Shown piece after piece: positions 23,087-30,660 of a stretch of DNA of 43,236 bases (position 1 is the first letter of the stretch; each line of letters opens with the position of its first letter). The notes under the pieces were generated by a model, which ran no database searches, had not been told where the DNA came from, and saw only the letters and a list, made by a program, of their open reading frames with translations. The DNA lies in assembly GCA_016187515.1 (NCBI GenBank), contig JACPJN010000003.1:1-43236 (forward strand), given 5' to 3'. This stretch comes from Candidatus Uhrbacteria bacterium. Lineage in GTDB: Bacteria > Patescibacteriota > Patescibacteriia > GWA2-47-26. Made by a program: the position numbers and the translations under genes.

Positions 23087-24733
23087 ATGAAAGTCAAAAT
23101 TCAGCAAGGTCGGATTGAGAAATTTGCGTGTGATCTCTTGGTGGTGAAATGGGTCATGGGGCAAAAGATGGATGGGTCAACCGGCGCGGTGGATAAAGCG
23201 CTGCGAGGCCTTATTTCAAAAGCGATGAAAGAGGATGGGCGATTTAAGGGTAAAGAAGGGGATGTGCTCGTGTTTCCTATCCATGACAAGAGAATTGCGG
23301 CAAAGAGAATTATGTTGCTTGGACTTGGCGAGCAGAAAAATGTGACGGTGGATTGCGTGCGGCGGTCGGCCGCCCGAATCGTAAAAGAAGCGCGAAAGTG
23401 CCGCGCAAAGCGTGTGGCCACGATCTTGATTGGTACCGGTACGGCCGGGATTGATCCGTTTACGGCGGCAAAAGCAATGACCGAAGGGGCGCTGCTTGGC
23501 GGGTATGTGTATCACAAATATAAATCCGAAGAAGCGCGGGAGGAGGCGGCGTTTCCCGGCGAGTTTGTGATGATGACGGCAGGGGTGCATGAGAAGGCGG
23601 TGTTTCATAACCCCTCCGCTCCCACCCCTCCTAACCTCCCCTCGGGCAGGGGAGGAAAATTGGGAGGAGAAGCGTTGAAAATCCGCGAGGCGGAGCGCGG
23701 GGTTAAAGAAGGTGAGCTGTATGCGCAGGCCACCATTTTTGCCCGTGAGCTGGTCAATGAACCGGCGTCAAACATGGTGCCAAAAACCCTTGCGGATACC
23801 GCGCGTGGCCTTGCTAAAGGAGTATCTGGTATTGCGGTCAAGATTTTGAATCGCGGGCAGTGCGAAAAACTTGGCATGGGCGCTTATTTGGGCGTGGCCA
23901 AGGGGTCGGATCATGAGCCGTACTTTATCCACTTGGTTTATAAACCAAGTGGATCAAATCACAAATCACAAATCACAAATCACAAATTGGAACGCATTGC
24001 CATTGTGGGCAAGGGGATTACGTTTGATTCCGGCGGCCTTTCGCTTAAGCCATCGCAGCACATGGAGACCATGAAACTGGATATGGCCGGATGCGCCGCG
24101 ATGCTTGGCGTATTTTCGGTCATTGCCAAACTTAAACCAAACGTGGAAGTGCATGGCATTTCGGCGGTGTGCGAAAACATGCCTTCCGGCCGCGCGCAAA
24201 AGCCGGGCGACATTGTGCGCACCGTTTCCGGAAAGACCATTGAAGTGCTCAACACTGATGCTGAAGGGCGGCTGACGCTGGCGGATGCGTTTGGCTACGT
24301 GAACAAATTCGTGAAACCGGACGCGATGGTGGATCTGGCCACGCTTACTGGCGCGTGCATGGTGGCGCTTGGGGAAGAAGTTGCCGGATACATGGGTAAT
24401 GATCGCGCGCTTTTGGATAGTGTAAAAAAAGCCGCCGAGAGTGCGGGCGAGCGCGCTTGGGAACTTCCGCTCGTGGAAGAATATAAAGAACAGACCAAAT
24501 CGCACGTGGCGGATTTTTCCAATATCACGCCGAGCCGTTATGCCGGCGCGATTACGGCCGGACTTTTCCTGGAACATTTTGTGGATAAGACGCCCTGGGT
24601 GCACGTGGACATCGCCGGTCCGGCATTTGCGGAAAAAGAAGTGATCCCATACAATCCCCGCGGCGCAACCGGGTTTGGCGTGCGGATGATGTTGGAGCTC
24701 CTAAAGCAGTGTGATTTTCAAGGCAAAAATTAA
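23087..24733 (+). CDS. pepA: leucyl aminopeptidase (M17)
   Basis: A cytosolic two-metal aminopeptidase. The C-terminal catalytic domain has GKGITFDSGGLSLKP, the metal ligands in KLDMAGCAAM, and the signature NTDAEGRLTLADA; HVDIAGPAF is near the end. The N-terminal macro-like domain is present. At 548 residues it is longer than the usual 500, partly from two in-frame repeat insertions: 23607-23668 (PSAPTPPNLPSGRGGK region) and 23955-23989 (SNHKSQITNHK region). Confidence 0.95.
   Translation: MKVKIQQGRIEKFACDLLVVKWVMGQKMDGSTGAVDKALRGLISKAMKEDGRFKGKEGDVLVFPIHDKRIAAKRIMLLGLGEQKNVTVDCVRRSAARIVKEARKCRAKRVATILIGTGTAGIDPFTAAKAMTEGALLGGYVYHKYKSEEAREEAAFPGEFVMMTAGVHEKAVFHNPSAPTPPNLPSGRGGKLGGEALKIREAERGVKEGELYAQATIFARELVNEPASNMVPKTLADTARGLAKGVSGIAVKILNRGQCEKLGMGAYLGVAKGSDHEPYFIHLVYKPSGSNHKSQITNHKLERIAIVGKGITFDSGGLSLKPSQHMETMKLDMAGCAAMLGVFSVIAKLKPNVEVHGISAVCENMPSGRAQKPGDIVRTVSGKTIEVLNTDAEGRLTLADAFGYVNKFVKPDAMVDLATLTGACMVALGEEVAGYMGNDRALLDSVKKAAESAGERAWELPLVEEYKEQTKSHVADFSNITPSRYAGAITAGLFLEHFVDKTPWVHVDIAGPAFAEKEVIPYNPRGATGFGVRMMLELLKQCDFQGKN
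23607..23668. repeat. GC-rich palindromic repeat inside pepA
   Basis: CCTAACCTCCCCTCGGGCAG is followed by GGGGAGGAAAATTGGGAGG; the arms are complementary. It encodes about 20 Pro/Gly-rich residues in frame at the join of the two PepA domains. Confidence 0.7.
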
Positions 24734-24745
24734 GAGGCAATAATT

Positions 24746-25618
24746 ATGGAAAGGGAGCAGGAAATTTTAGCAAGCCAGCGCGCTGAGGGGAAAAGCCATG
24801 ATCTTGAAGAACGAAATCGTTTGGAAAGTCAATCGCGGCGTCAATTTTTAGCGAAATTGCGCGATGGGTTTTTAGTTCTTGGCCTGGGCACTATGGAAGC
24901 GACTTTAGGTACTGGATGTGCGTTACAAAGACAGGGCATGGGGTTTGAAGATATTCAGAGAAAACTCGAAAGGTACCAGGAAAAAATTGCAGATCCCAAC
25001 GATTATTTAAGGTACCTACAAACTGGGGAGTACGTTATTAAAGAAGAGGTTTTTGAAGCTATGGTGCGCACCGTGGATAAAAGGCCGGAATGGCTGGTAC
25101 AACCAATAGGTGGTTATCAGGCAGAACCTTTTCTAGCAAGTTTATCTGCAAGGCGGGAGTTTTCGGAGCGTTTGCATGAGTTGGGTGTTGCGGAAGAAAA
25201 AATTGTATTCTATACTGGATTGTTTAGCACTGCAGACACTATCGTATTTCGGGAGACAGCGCTTCGCGACCAGGATTTCCTTAGGGCTCTTCCACATGAG
25301 CGGTTCCACCGCGAGATTAAAAAGTTGCCAAATCAAGAATACAAATCCATGAAACAAGCTGCGGAAGAGATGATGTTGCGTACCACGCCGGATGGGCTAC
25401 TTTTCGTTCGCGAGAAGATTGGTGGCGGATGGTATGCCGTCGCAGCATCCACCGAGTGGCAAGAATTTTATACCTATTTGGCGCAAGGCGAGTTTAGAGA
25501 TAATGCCGAAGATGCCCTGATGAAAGATTACCCTCAGGTTTATAAGCTTTATCTAGATATTAAGCAGAAATGTGCAATACGGGAAAAAGACGATGTTGGA
25601 GTTGTTGAAGGGGTGTAG
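24746..25618 (+). CDS. probable Tat-exported lipoprotein with HExxH motif
   Basis: A 290-residue protein 12 bases after pepA. Residues 30-38 read SRRQFLAKL, a good twin-arginine motif, followed by a moderately hydrophobic stretch and a lipobox-like LGTGC with Cys58. HERFH at 184-188 is a zinc-metallopeptidase HExxH motif, and downstream Glu residues could be the third ligand. I infer a folded metallopeptidase anchored outside the membrane. The long N-terminal extension before the RR pair is unusual. I do not recognise the family. Confidence 0.7.
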   Translation: MEREQEILASQRAEGKSHDLEERNRLESQSRRQFLAKLRDGFLVLGLGTMEATLGTGCALQRQGMGFEDIQRKLERYQEKIADPNDYLRYLQTGEYVIKEEVFEAMVRTVDKRPEWLVQPIGGYQAEPFLASLSARREFSERLHELGVAEEKIVFYTGLFSTADTIVFRETALRDQDFLRALPHERFHREIKKLPNQEYKSMKQAAEEMMLRTTPDGLLFVREKIGGGWYAVAASTEWQEFYTYLAQGEFRDNAEDALMKDYPQVYKLYLDIKQKCAIREKDDVGVVEGV

Positions 25619-25649
25619 AATGTAAAAATACAGATGATAAGCAGCCGAT

Positions 25650-25679
25650 TTGACACCGCAGATCAGGGTATAGTATATT
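25650..25679 (+). promoter_or_regulatory. promoter of the second VapBC-like locus
   Basis: TTGACA (25650-25655) and TATATT (25674-25679) are 18 bases apart, about 20 bases before the 25701 start. Confidence 0.65.
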
Positions 25680-25700
25680 TATGAAAGAAGACTATAGGTA

Positions 25701-25907
25701 ATGTGCTCCGCATATATGTCACACACTATTGTTCAGTCGCAATCAATCAAAACACAATGGGGGCAAGAGCTGTTGCCGGTGCGCAAGAATCCAAAGGCGC
25801 ATGCGCGGCTTCTTAAACTTGGGAAAAAATTGATGAAAGAAAAGGGGTGGCAAGCGCTTGCGGGCCGCGCGGTAGAGACATTTCTTCATGAACGACATCG
25901 CGGATAG
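25701..25907 (+). CDS. VapB-like antitoxin of a decayed pair
   Basis: A 68-residue protein with helical, basic centre (ARLLKLGKKLMKEKGWQALA) immediately upstream of a truncated PIN-domain frame. Gene order and size fit an antitoxin. AGGTA just before the ATG at 25701 is a weak ribosome binding site; another ATG lies at 25716. Confidence 0.6.
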   Translation: MCSAYMSHTIVQSQSIKTQWGQELLPVRKNPKAHARLLKLGKKLMKEKGWQALAGRAVETFLHERHRG

Positions 25908-25913
25908 TATTTT

Positions 25914-26072
25914 ATGCTATATCTCGACTCTTCGGTAGTTATTGCTGCATATTACCCAAGAGATCCTCATCACAAGACATGCGAGAAATTGATGCGCGAC
26001 CTCTCTTCCGGCAAGGACGAAGGGGTCATTTCGCTTTGCTATGAAAAATTATTCATCGCGTCGTACGGTTAA
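25914..26072 (+). pseudogene. truncated VapC-like PIN toxin
   Basis: The frame begins MLYLDSSVVIAAYYPRDPHH, a typical PIN start with the first acidic residue D5, but ends after 52 residues. The other three conserved acidic residues are absent. No continuation is visible in the other frames. The toxin is therefore probably inactive. Confidence 0.65.
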
Positions 26073-26184
26073 AAAAGGTGGTGTGCGGTTTCGCACCCCG
26101 AGTTTGTTTTTGGTGCGTAGAGCCGAAAGCGGAAAGCATTTTAAGCAGCCGCTCTTGATAAAAGGGCGGAGGAAAATAGGATAG
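26041..26184 (+). CDS. small basic ORF (47 aa), possible gene
   Basis: A frame of 47 codons starts at ATG 26041 inside the vapC remnant and ends TAG at 26182-26184, seven bases before the UMP kinase ATG. It is rich in Arg and Lys (SSRRTVKKGGVRFRTP). No clear Shine-Dalgarno precedes it. It may be a real small protein co-translated with the kinase or a by-product of the broken toxin gene. Confidence 0.35.
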   Translation: MKNYSSRRTVKKGGVRFRTPSLFLVRRAESGKHFKQPLLIKGRRKIG

Positions 26185-26191
26185 GTCATCT

Positions 26192-26872
26192 ATGTCGGTT
26201 TTTGTTATCTCGCTTGGCGGGTCTTTAGTTTCTCCGGAAGCCGGAAAAGTTGACGTTGCATTTTTAAGAAAATTTCGTGCGCTGATTGTGAGATATGTGA
26301 AGCGTGGACATCAGTTCGCGATTATTGTGGGCGGCGGAAAACTGGCACGGGTTTGGCAGGAATCCGCGAAGAGATTAGCGATTAAGCGAATTAGCGAATT
26401 AGATTGGGTTGGCATTCGTGCCACGCAATTGAACGCGGAGCTGGTCCGGGCGATGTTTGAAAATGCGGCGCAGGGTGCGGTGGTGTTTAATCCCAAGCAG
26501 GGGGTGGGGAAATTTAAAATCCTTATCGGCGCTGGGTATGTGCCGGGACACTCCACGGATTATGACGCCGTGGTGCGCGCCAAAACAGTAGGCACGCGCA
26601 CGGTGATCAACCTCTCAAATGTGAAATATGTGTATGATAAGGACCCCAGTAAATTTAAAGACGCGAAACCGCTTAAAAAGATTTCCTGGCCGGAGTACCA
26701 CGAGCGTTTTCACGCCCGCTGGGTCCCCGGCGTTAATGTCCCGTTTGACTCAAAAGCCGCGCATCTGGCTTGGCGCTCTGGGATCCGCGTGGTTTTTATG
26801 GATGGGCGGAATTTGAAGAATTTTGAGCGCTTTTTGCAGGGAAAGAAGTTTGATGGTACAATAATTGGGTAA
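26192..26872 (+). CDS. pyrH: UMP kinase (amino acid kinase fold)
   Basis: The 226-residue protein has the N-terminal glycine loop VISLGGSLV, GGGKLARVWQE, DWVGIRATQLNAEL and, near residue 110-125, GAGYVPGHSTDYDAVV, which includes the conserved Thr/Asp nucleotide-binding pair; VYDKDPSKFKDAKPL is typical of UMP kinases. It looks closer to archaeal-type UMP kinases than to E. coli PyrH. GGAGGAAAA lies upstream, with wide spacing. Confidence 0.8.
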   Translation: MSVFVISLGGSLVSPEAGKVDVAFLRKFRALIVRYVKRGHQFAIIVGGGKLARVWQESAKRLAIKRISELDWVGIRATQLNAELVRAMFENAAQGAVVFNPKQGVGKFKILIGAGYVPGHSTDYDAVVRAKTVGTRTVINLSNVKYVYDKDPSKFKDAKPLKKISWPEYHERFHARWVPGVNVPFDSKAAHLAWRSGIRVVFMDGRNLKNFERFLQGKKFDGTIIG

Positions 26873-26877
26873 GAAGT

Positions 26878-27011
26878 AATTGTCATCCTGAGCCCACGCA
26901 CCAGAGCATAGCTCGGTGCGGGGTTGCACTCCGCGAAGGATCTCTGGCGCATGCCAGTACACACATGCGTGTGAGATTCTTCACTACGCTTCGCTACGTT
27001 CAGAATGATAG
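26878..27011. repeat. GTCATCCTGA dispersed inverted repeat
   Basis: The block opens TGTCATCCTGAGCC and closes CGTTCAGAATGATAG, with GCGAAGGATCTC and GAGATTCTTC inside, so the arms pair. It is the intergenic relative of the element inside prmC at 860-963. It fills the gap between pyrH and gap. Confidence 0.8.
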
Positions 27012-27020
27012 AAGCAAACT

Positions 27021-28046
27021 ATGTCCAAAATTCGTGTTGCCATCAATGGTTTTGGCCGCATCGGCCGCAATACGTTTAAAGCCGGTTGGGGGCGGAAAGG
27101 TTTGGAATTTGTAGTACTTAACGATTTAACCGAGCCGAAAATTTTGGCGCATCTTTTAAAATACGATTCCGTGTTTCGGAAATGGGACCATAAAGTGGAG
27201 GCGGATGCGAAACACCTGATTGTGGATGGCGTGAAGATTCCGGTGGTCGCGGAGAAAGAACCGGCAAAACTGCCTTGGAAAGCGTATAAAGTGGATGTGG
27301 TCATCGAATCCACCGGACGATTCACGAACATGGAGGCGGCGCGCGAGCATTTGCGTGCTGGCGCCAAGCGTGTGGTAATTTCTGCACCAGCAAAAGAGGT
27401 GCCGACATATTTAATGGGGGTGAATCACGCGGCATGCCCGAAAGACGCGCAGGTGATTAATAATGCCTCCTGCACCACCAATTCCATCGCACCGGTAGTG
27501 GCCATTATGAACGAGGTTTTTGGTGTGCGTAAGGCAATGATGACTACAGTGCACTCCGTCACTGCCGAGCAAAATTTAGTGGATAGCATTCCGCCGCCGC
27601 TTCATCCGGATTTGCGCCGCGCGCGCTCGGCAATGGTCAATATCGTGCCGACCACCACCGGCGCGGCGCGCGCCACCACCGAAGCCGTGCCGGAACTTAA
27701 AGGACGTTTTGACGGGATTGCGATTCGGGTGCCGACTCTGGATGTATCGCTTTCGGATTTTACGATGCTCACCAAGCGGACAGCGACCGTGGAAGAAGTA
27801 AATAGCGTATTTAAAAAGGCCGCGGTTCAGCCGCGCTGGCGCGGGGTCGTGGGCGTAACTGAAGAGCCGCTGGTGTCTTCCGACTTTATCGGTTCGCCAT
27901 ATTCTTCCGTGGTTGATCTTTCCATGACCCGCGTGGTGGATGGTGACTTAGTCAAAGTCCTGGCTTGGTATGATAATGAGTGGGGATATTCTGTACATTT
28001 AGTAAATATGGTAGAGCACATCGGGCGTTTATTAAAAAGGAGCTGA
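27021..28046 (+). CDS. gap: glyceraldehyde-3-phosphate dehydrogenase
   Basis: A 341-residue glycolytic enzyme. The NAD-binding start INGFGRIGRNTFKA is at residues 8-21, the catalytic Cys in NNASCTTNSIAPV near residue 156, and AWYDNEWGYSVHLVNM at the C-terminus. Length and motifs are normal. Confidence 0.97.
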   Translation: MSKIRVAINGFGRIGRNTFKAGWGRKGLEFVVLNDLTEPKILAHLLKYDSVFRKWDHKVEADAKHLIVDGVKIPVVAEKEPAKLPWKAYKVDVVIESTGRFTNMEAAREHLRAGAKRVVISAPAKEVPTYLMGVNHAACPKDAQVINNASCTTNSIAPVVAIMNEVFGVRKAMMTTVHSVTAEQNLVDSIPPPLHPDLRRARSAMVNIVPTTTGAARATTEAVPELKGRFDGIAIRVPTLDVSLSDFTMLTKRTATVEEVNSVFKKAAVQPRWRGVVGVTEEPLVSSDFIGSPYSSVVDLSMTRVVDGDLVKVLAWYDNEWGYSVHLVNMVEHIGRLLKRS

Positions 28047-28137
28047 CGGAGATGCGTAGCGAAGCGGAGCCCCGTACCGAACTTGTTCTGGTGCGGGGGC
28101 GGAACATGTGGGGAAATTGTTGAGGAGATAATTTGAA

Positions 28138-28228
28138 AATTCCTCCCCTTAGGGTAAGGGGAGGTTAGGAGGGGTTACGAACCATTCATAACCCTCCCCA
28201 GCCCTCCCTTATCTTAAGGGAGGGAGAG
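28138..28228. repeat. GC-rich palindromic repeats after gap
   Basis: CCTCCCCTTAGGGTAAGGGGAGG and a second palindrome CCCTCCCTTATCTTAAGGGA with flanking GGGTTA units. It is the same family as the insertions in manC and pepA and the segment in the rplJL leader. Confidence 0.8.
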
Positions 28229-28236
28229 ATTGTAGG

Positions 28237-28264
28237 CGCGGGGTTGTTCCCCGCGTTTTTATTT
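28237..28264 (+). terminator. terminator after gap
   Basis: CGCGGGG pairs with CCCCGCG over TTGTT and is followed by TTTTTATTTG. Confidence 0.9.
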
Positions 28265-28294
28265 GTTTTAATGTCGGGGCTGATTCGCATTATC

Positions 28295-28323
28295 TTGCCC
28301 ATTTTCAAACCCTGTGTTAGCAT
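28295..28323 (+). promoter_or_regulatory. promoter of lipoprotein gene A
   Basis: TTGCCC (28295-28300) and TAGCAT (28318-28323) are 17 bases apart. The predicted RNA begins with GGAAGCAATTCC, a small hairpin also found at the start of the gene B leader. Confidence 0.6.
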
Positions 28324-28329
28324 AGAATC

Positions 28330-28448
28330 GGAAGCAATTCCAACCAAAAGGCGAAGCATAGCGGAGTCCTCCGAGCATGCGGGTGACCCAAACCCGCAGC
28401 CCGCAAGGCGAAGGTATGCCCGTCGAACCAAGAGGAGGAAGAGAGGCC
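28330..28448 (+). promoter_or_regulatory. structured leader RNA, module A1
   Basis: About 119 bases from the predicted start to the ATG. GGAAGCAATTCC forms a first hairpin. CCTCC (28368-28372) is complementary to GGAGG (28434-28438), which is the ribosome binding site. Inside lie GCATGC/GTATGC, a TGCGGGT/ACCCGCA hairpin with loop GACCCAA, and GCC/GGC. CCTCC can instead form CGGA-GTCC-TCCG with the bases just before it. I do not recognise the class. The related leader of gene B (30539-30660) is nearly identical and that of gene D (33366-33484) is divergent. Confidence 0.7.
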
Positions 28449-30257
28449 ATGCGAAACAAAGTGAAGTCCGCCGAGTATGCCGGTGCCCCAGACCCGAGCC
28501 CGAAGGGCGGAGGCATGCGCGGCGGTAACAGAGGCGGGCGTACCTTGAAAATCTACCTGGTGGCAAGCGCGTTGTGCGCCGCGCTTACCGGTTGCGGCAA
28601 GCATGACACTCAACCATCCGAATCCGACCAATCCGAGCATGCCTATACAACGGCCGAGATTGACCAGGCGTTGGATAACGCGCGGAAAGCGTTTGAAGCG
28701 CAATATGGGCGCAGTGTTGATGTCACGGTGTGGGAGGATCGCGAGTACTTTCCGCTACTGCTGGATTTGGTGATCCAAAATCTCGCCAGCGATGCTGATT
28801 CTGCCGCGCTTATTCGCCGCCACACGCATCCGAAATACGACGGGGACACCGAATATTGCGGTCCGGGCGCCGGGTTTTGGAATCCGGATCCCGGAGATTG
28901 TCTCAATCATATCTGCGCGATTCACGACGCGTGCTACGAGCAGACGAATCCGGAACTGTCTTTTTGGTGCGTTTGGAGCATTGAAACTGACAAGTGTGAT
29001 CAGGTATTTTTCAAGGAGATTGAGCAATGCCCGAGCCCGGGAGAATGTCGTTCCGGCATTGAGCAGGCCTGCAACTTCTACGCGATCTGGGGGATGGCGC
29101 GCGACCTGAAAAGGATGCAAGGGACCAAGGAAGTACAAGCCCAAGAGGGGTGCGGACTTGAAGCCGAGGCAGAGAGTGAGGCCGAAGGTGAAAGTGAAGT
29201 GGAAGGGGAGGGCGAGGCGGAGAGTGAAGCGGAACATGATGTATGGATGGCGATTTCCACCACTGACGCACCTGCGGCGCGCTACTCCCACACCGCCATC
29301 TGGACCGGGAGTGAAATGGTGGTCTGGGGAGGAGCGGGTGATAGTTCGGGTCTCAACACTGGCGGGCAGTATGATCCGGTGACCAACCGTTGGACCCCGA
29401 CTTACACTGCTGGTGCGCCTGCGGCGCGCGCCCACCACACCGCCATCTGGACCGGGAGTGAAATGCTGGTGTGGGGAGGATACAATAGTTGGACTCTCAA
29501 CACTGGCGGGCAGTATGATCCGGTGACCGGCCGTTGGACCGCGATTCCCACCACTGGCGCGCCTGCGGCGCGCATCTACCACACCGCCGTCTGGACCGGG
29601 AGTGAAATGCTGGTGTGGGGAGGAGCGGATGATAGGTTGCCCTTTCCCCTCAACACTGGCGGGCAGTATGATCCGGTGACCGGCCGTTGGACCGCGATTC
29701 CCGCGCCTGGGGCGCGCTCATTACACACCGCGATCTGGACCGGGAGTGAAATGATAGTGTGGGGAGGAAGGGAGATTGTTATTTTCAACACCGGCGAGCG
29801 ATATGATCCGATCACCAATATCTGGACTGCGATCTCCACCGCCTTTGGCGCGCCCGCGGCGCGCTACTTACACACCGCGATCTGGACCGGGAGTGAAATG
29901 ATAGTGTGGGGAGGAACGGATGATAGCGGTCGTTTCCACACCGGCGATCGATATGATCCGATCACCAATACCTGGACTGCGATTTCCACCGCTGGCGCGC
30001 CTGCAGGGCGCTACTACCACACTGCCATCTGGACCGGCAGTGAAATGCTGGTGTGGGGAGGAGAGGGTGAGGGTGGTAGTATTCTCAACACCGGCGGGCA
30101 GTATGATCCGGCAACCAATACTTGGACATCGACCTCCACTGCTGACGCGCCTGAGGCGCGCACCTACCACACTGCCATCTGGACCGGGAGTGAAATGCTG
30201 GTGTGGGGAGGATATGCTGGCCCGACTTTCAACACCGGCGGGCGGTACCGGCCCTAG
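28449..30257 (+). CDS. lipoprotein A: phospholipase A2-like domain, acidic linker and seven kelch repeats
   Basis: 602 residues. The lipobox LTGC gives Cys49 after a hydrophobic core (IYLVASALCAA). YCGPG at 136-140 and C-LNHIC-AIHDAC with His159-Asp160 match the calcium loop and catalytic C-x-x-H-D-x-C helix of secreted phospholipase A2 folds. A Glu/Ala/Ser linker covers about 237-263. Seven repeats of about 47 residues with HTAIWTGSEM and VWGG then form a likely seven-bladed kelch propeller, ending NTGGRYRP. The strong AGAGGAGG decides the ATG at 28449. However, the 32 residues before TTG 28545 are a second leader module, so 28515 or 28545 are alternative starts. Confidence 0.85.
   Translation: MRNKVKSAEYAGAPDPSPKGGGMRGGNRGGRTLKIYLVASALCAALTGCGKHDTQPSESDQSEHAYTTAEIDQALDNARKAFEAQYGRSVDVTVWEDREYFPLLLDLVIQNLASDADSAALIRRHTHPKYDGDTEYCGPGAGFWNPDPGDCLNHICAIHDACYEQTNPELSFWCVWSIETDKCDQVFFKEIEQCPSPGECRSGIEQACNFYAIWGMARDLKRMQGTKEVQAQEGCGLEAEAESEAEGESEVEGEGEAESEAEHDVWMAISTTDAPAARYSHTAIWTGSEMVVWGGAGDSSGLNTGGQYDPVTNRWTPTYTAGAPAARAHHTAIWTGSEMLVWGGYNSWTLNTGGQYDPVTGRWTAIPTTGAPAARIYHTAVWTGSEMLVWGGADDRLPFPLNTGGQYDPVTGRWTAIPAPGARSLHTAIWTGSEMIVWGGREIVIFNTGERYDPITNIWTAISTAFGAPAARYLHTAIWTGSEMIVWGGTDDSGRFHTGDRYDPITNTWTAISTAGAPAGRYYHTAIWTGSEMLVWGGEGEGGSILNTGGQYDPATNTWTSTSTADAPEARTYHTAIWTGSEMLVWGGYAGPTFNTGGRYRP
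28461..28547 (+). promoter_or_regulatory. second leader module A2, within coding sequence
   Basis: A copy of the leader fold offset by 100 bases from A1. The outer stem is CCGCC (28468-28472) with GGCGG (28533-28537) in place of CCTCC with GGAGG, a compensatory change. GCCC-GAA-GGGC and the conserved GTGCCCCAGA loop are present. It precedes a TTG at 28545 that aligns with the RTL start region of genes B and D. Confidence 0.65.
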
Positions 30258-30287
30258 TTCGTTCTTCAAAAATAGAACATGCTGTAT

Positions 30288-30317
30288 GCCGAAGTTCACC
30301 TGGACTTCGGCTTTTTT
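30288..30317 (+). terminator. terminator after gene A
   Basis: GCCGAAGT pairs with ACTTCGGC and is followed by TTTTTT. It belongs to the shared GCCGAGGTT-type terminator series of this locus. Confidence 0.85.
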
Positions 30318-30381
30318 AATTAAAAATCCCTTCTCTTTTAGTATTGTAGGGCCTGGGCTTGTCCCCGGTCGCATCCTATGA

Positions 30382-30523
30382 TGAGAGCGTTGAAGAATTA
30401 ACTCCTGCGCAGTTTACACGAATATCCACGAATAGACGGCCGCCAAAACCGCAGTATTCCGGCGAGGCGCTTACCAGGCGGCCTGACAAATGACCACGAA
30501 TAATTGATTATTCAACGGTCTCA
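30382..30523 (+). repeat. MITE-like element, copy 4
   Basis: A 142 bp copy starting TGAGAGCGTTGAAGAATTAA and ending TTATTCAACGGTCTCA, in the same orientation as copies 1 and 2. Its right end carries the -35 box of the gene B promoter. Confidence 0.87.
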
Positions 30524-30532
30524 TGCTATCAT
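30504..30532 (+). promoter_or_regulatory. promoter of lipoprotein gene B, partly within the MITE
   Basis: TTGATT (30504-30509, inside the terminal repeat of the MITE) and TATCAT (30527-30532, just outside) are 17 bases apart. The RNA would begin at GGAAGCAATTCC (30539). Confidence 0.6.
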
Positions 30533-30538
30533 TGTATC

Positions 30539-30660
30539 GGAAGCAATTCCACAACCAAAAAGGCGAAGCATAGCGGAGTCCTCCGAGCATGCGGGTGACC
30601 CAAACCCGCAGCCCGCAGGGCGAAGGTATGCCCGTCGAACCAAGAGGAGGAAGAGAGGCC
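30539..30660 (+). promoter_or_regulatory. structured leader RNA, module B
   Basis: About 122 bases, nearly identical to module A1. CCTCC (30580-30584) faces the ribosome binding site GGAGG (30646-30650). TGCGGGT/ACCCGCA and GCCC-GCA-GGGC hairpins lie between, and GGTATGC follows. Confidence 0.7.

Noticed and set aside
28330-28448. Assignment of the leader to a c-di-GMP or cobalamin riboswitch
   Set aside because: I looked for the conserved GGCAAA/AAAGCC blocks of c-di-GMP-I and the B12 box; neither is present.
28377-28448. Extended starts of genes A and B (MRVTQTRSPQGEG...)
   Set aside because: These residues are translated from the structured leader; strong ribosome binding sites precede the ATGs at 28449 and 30661.
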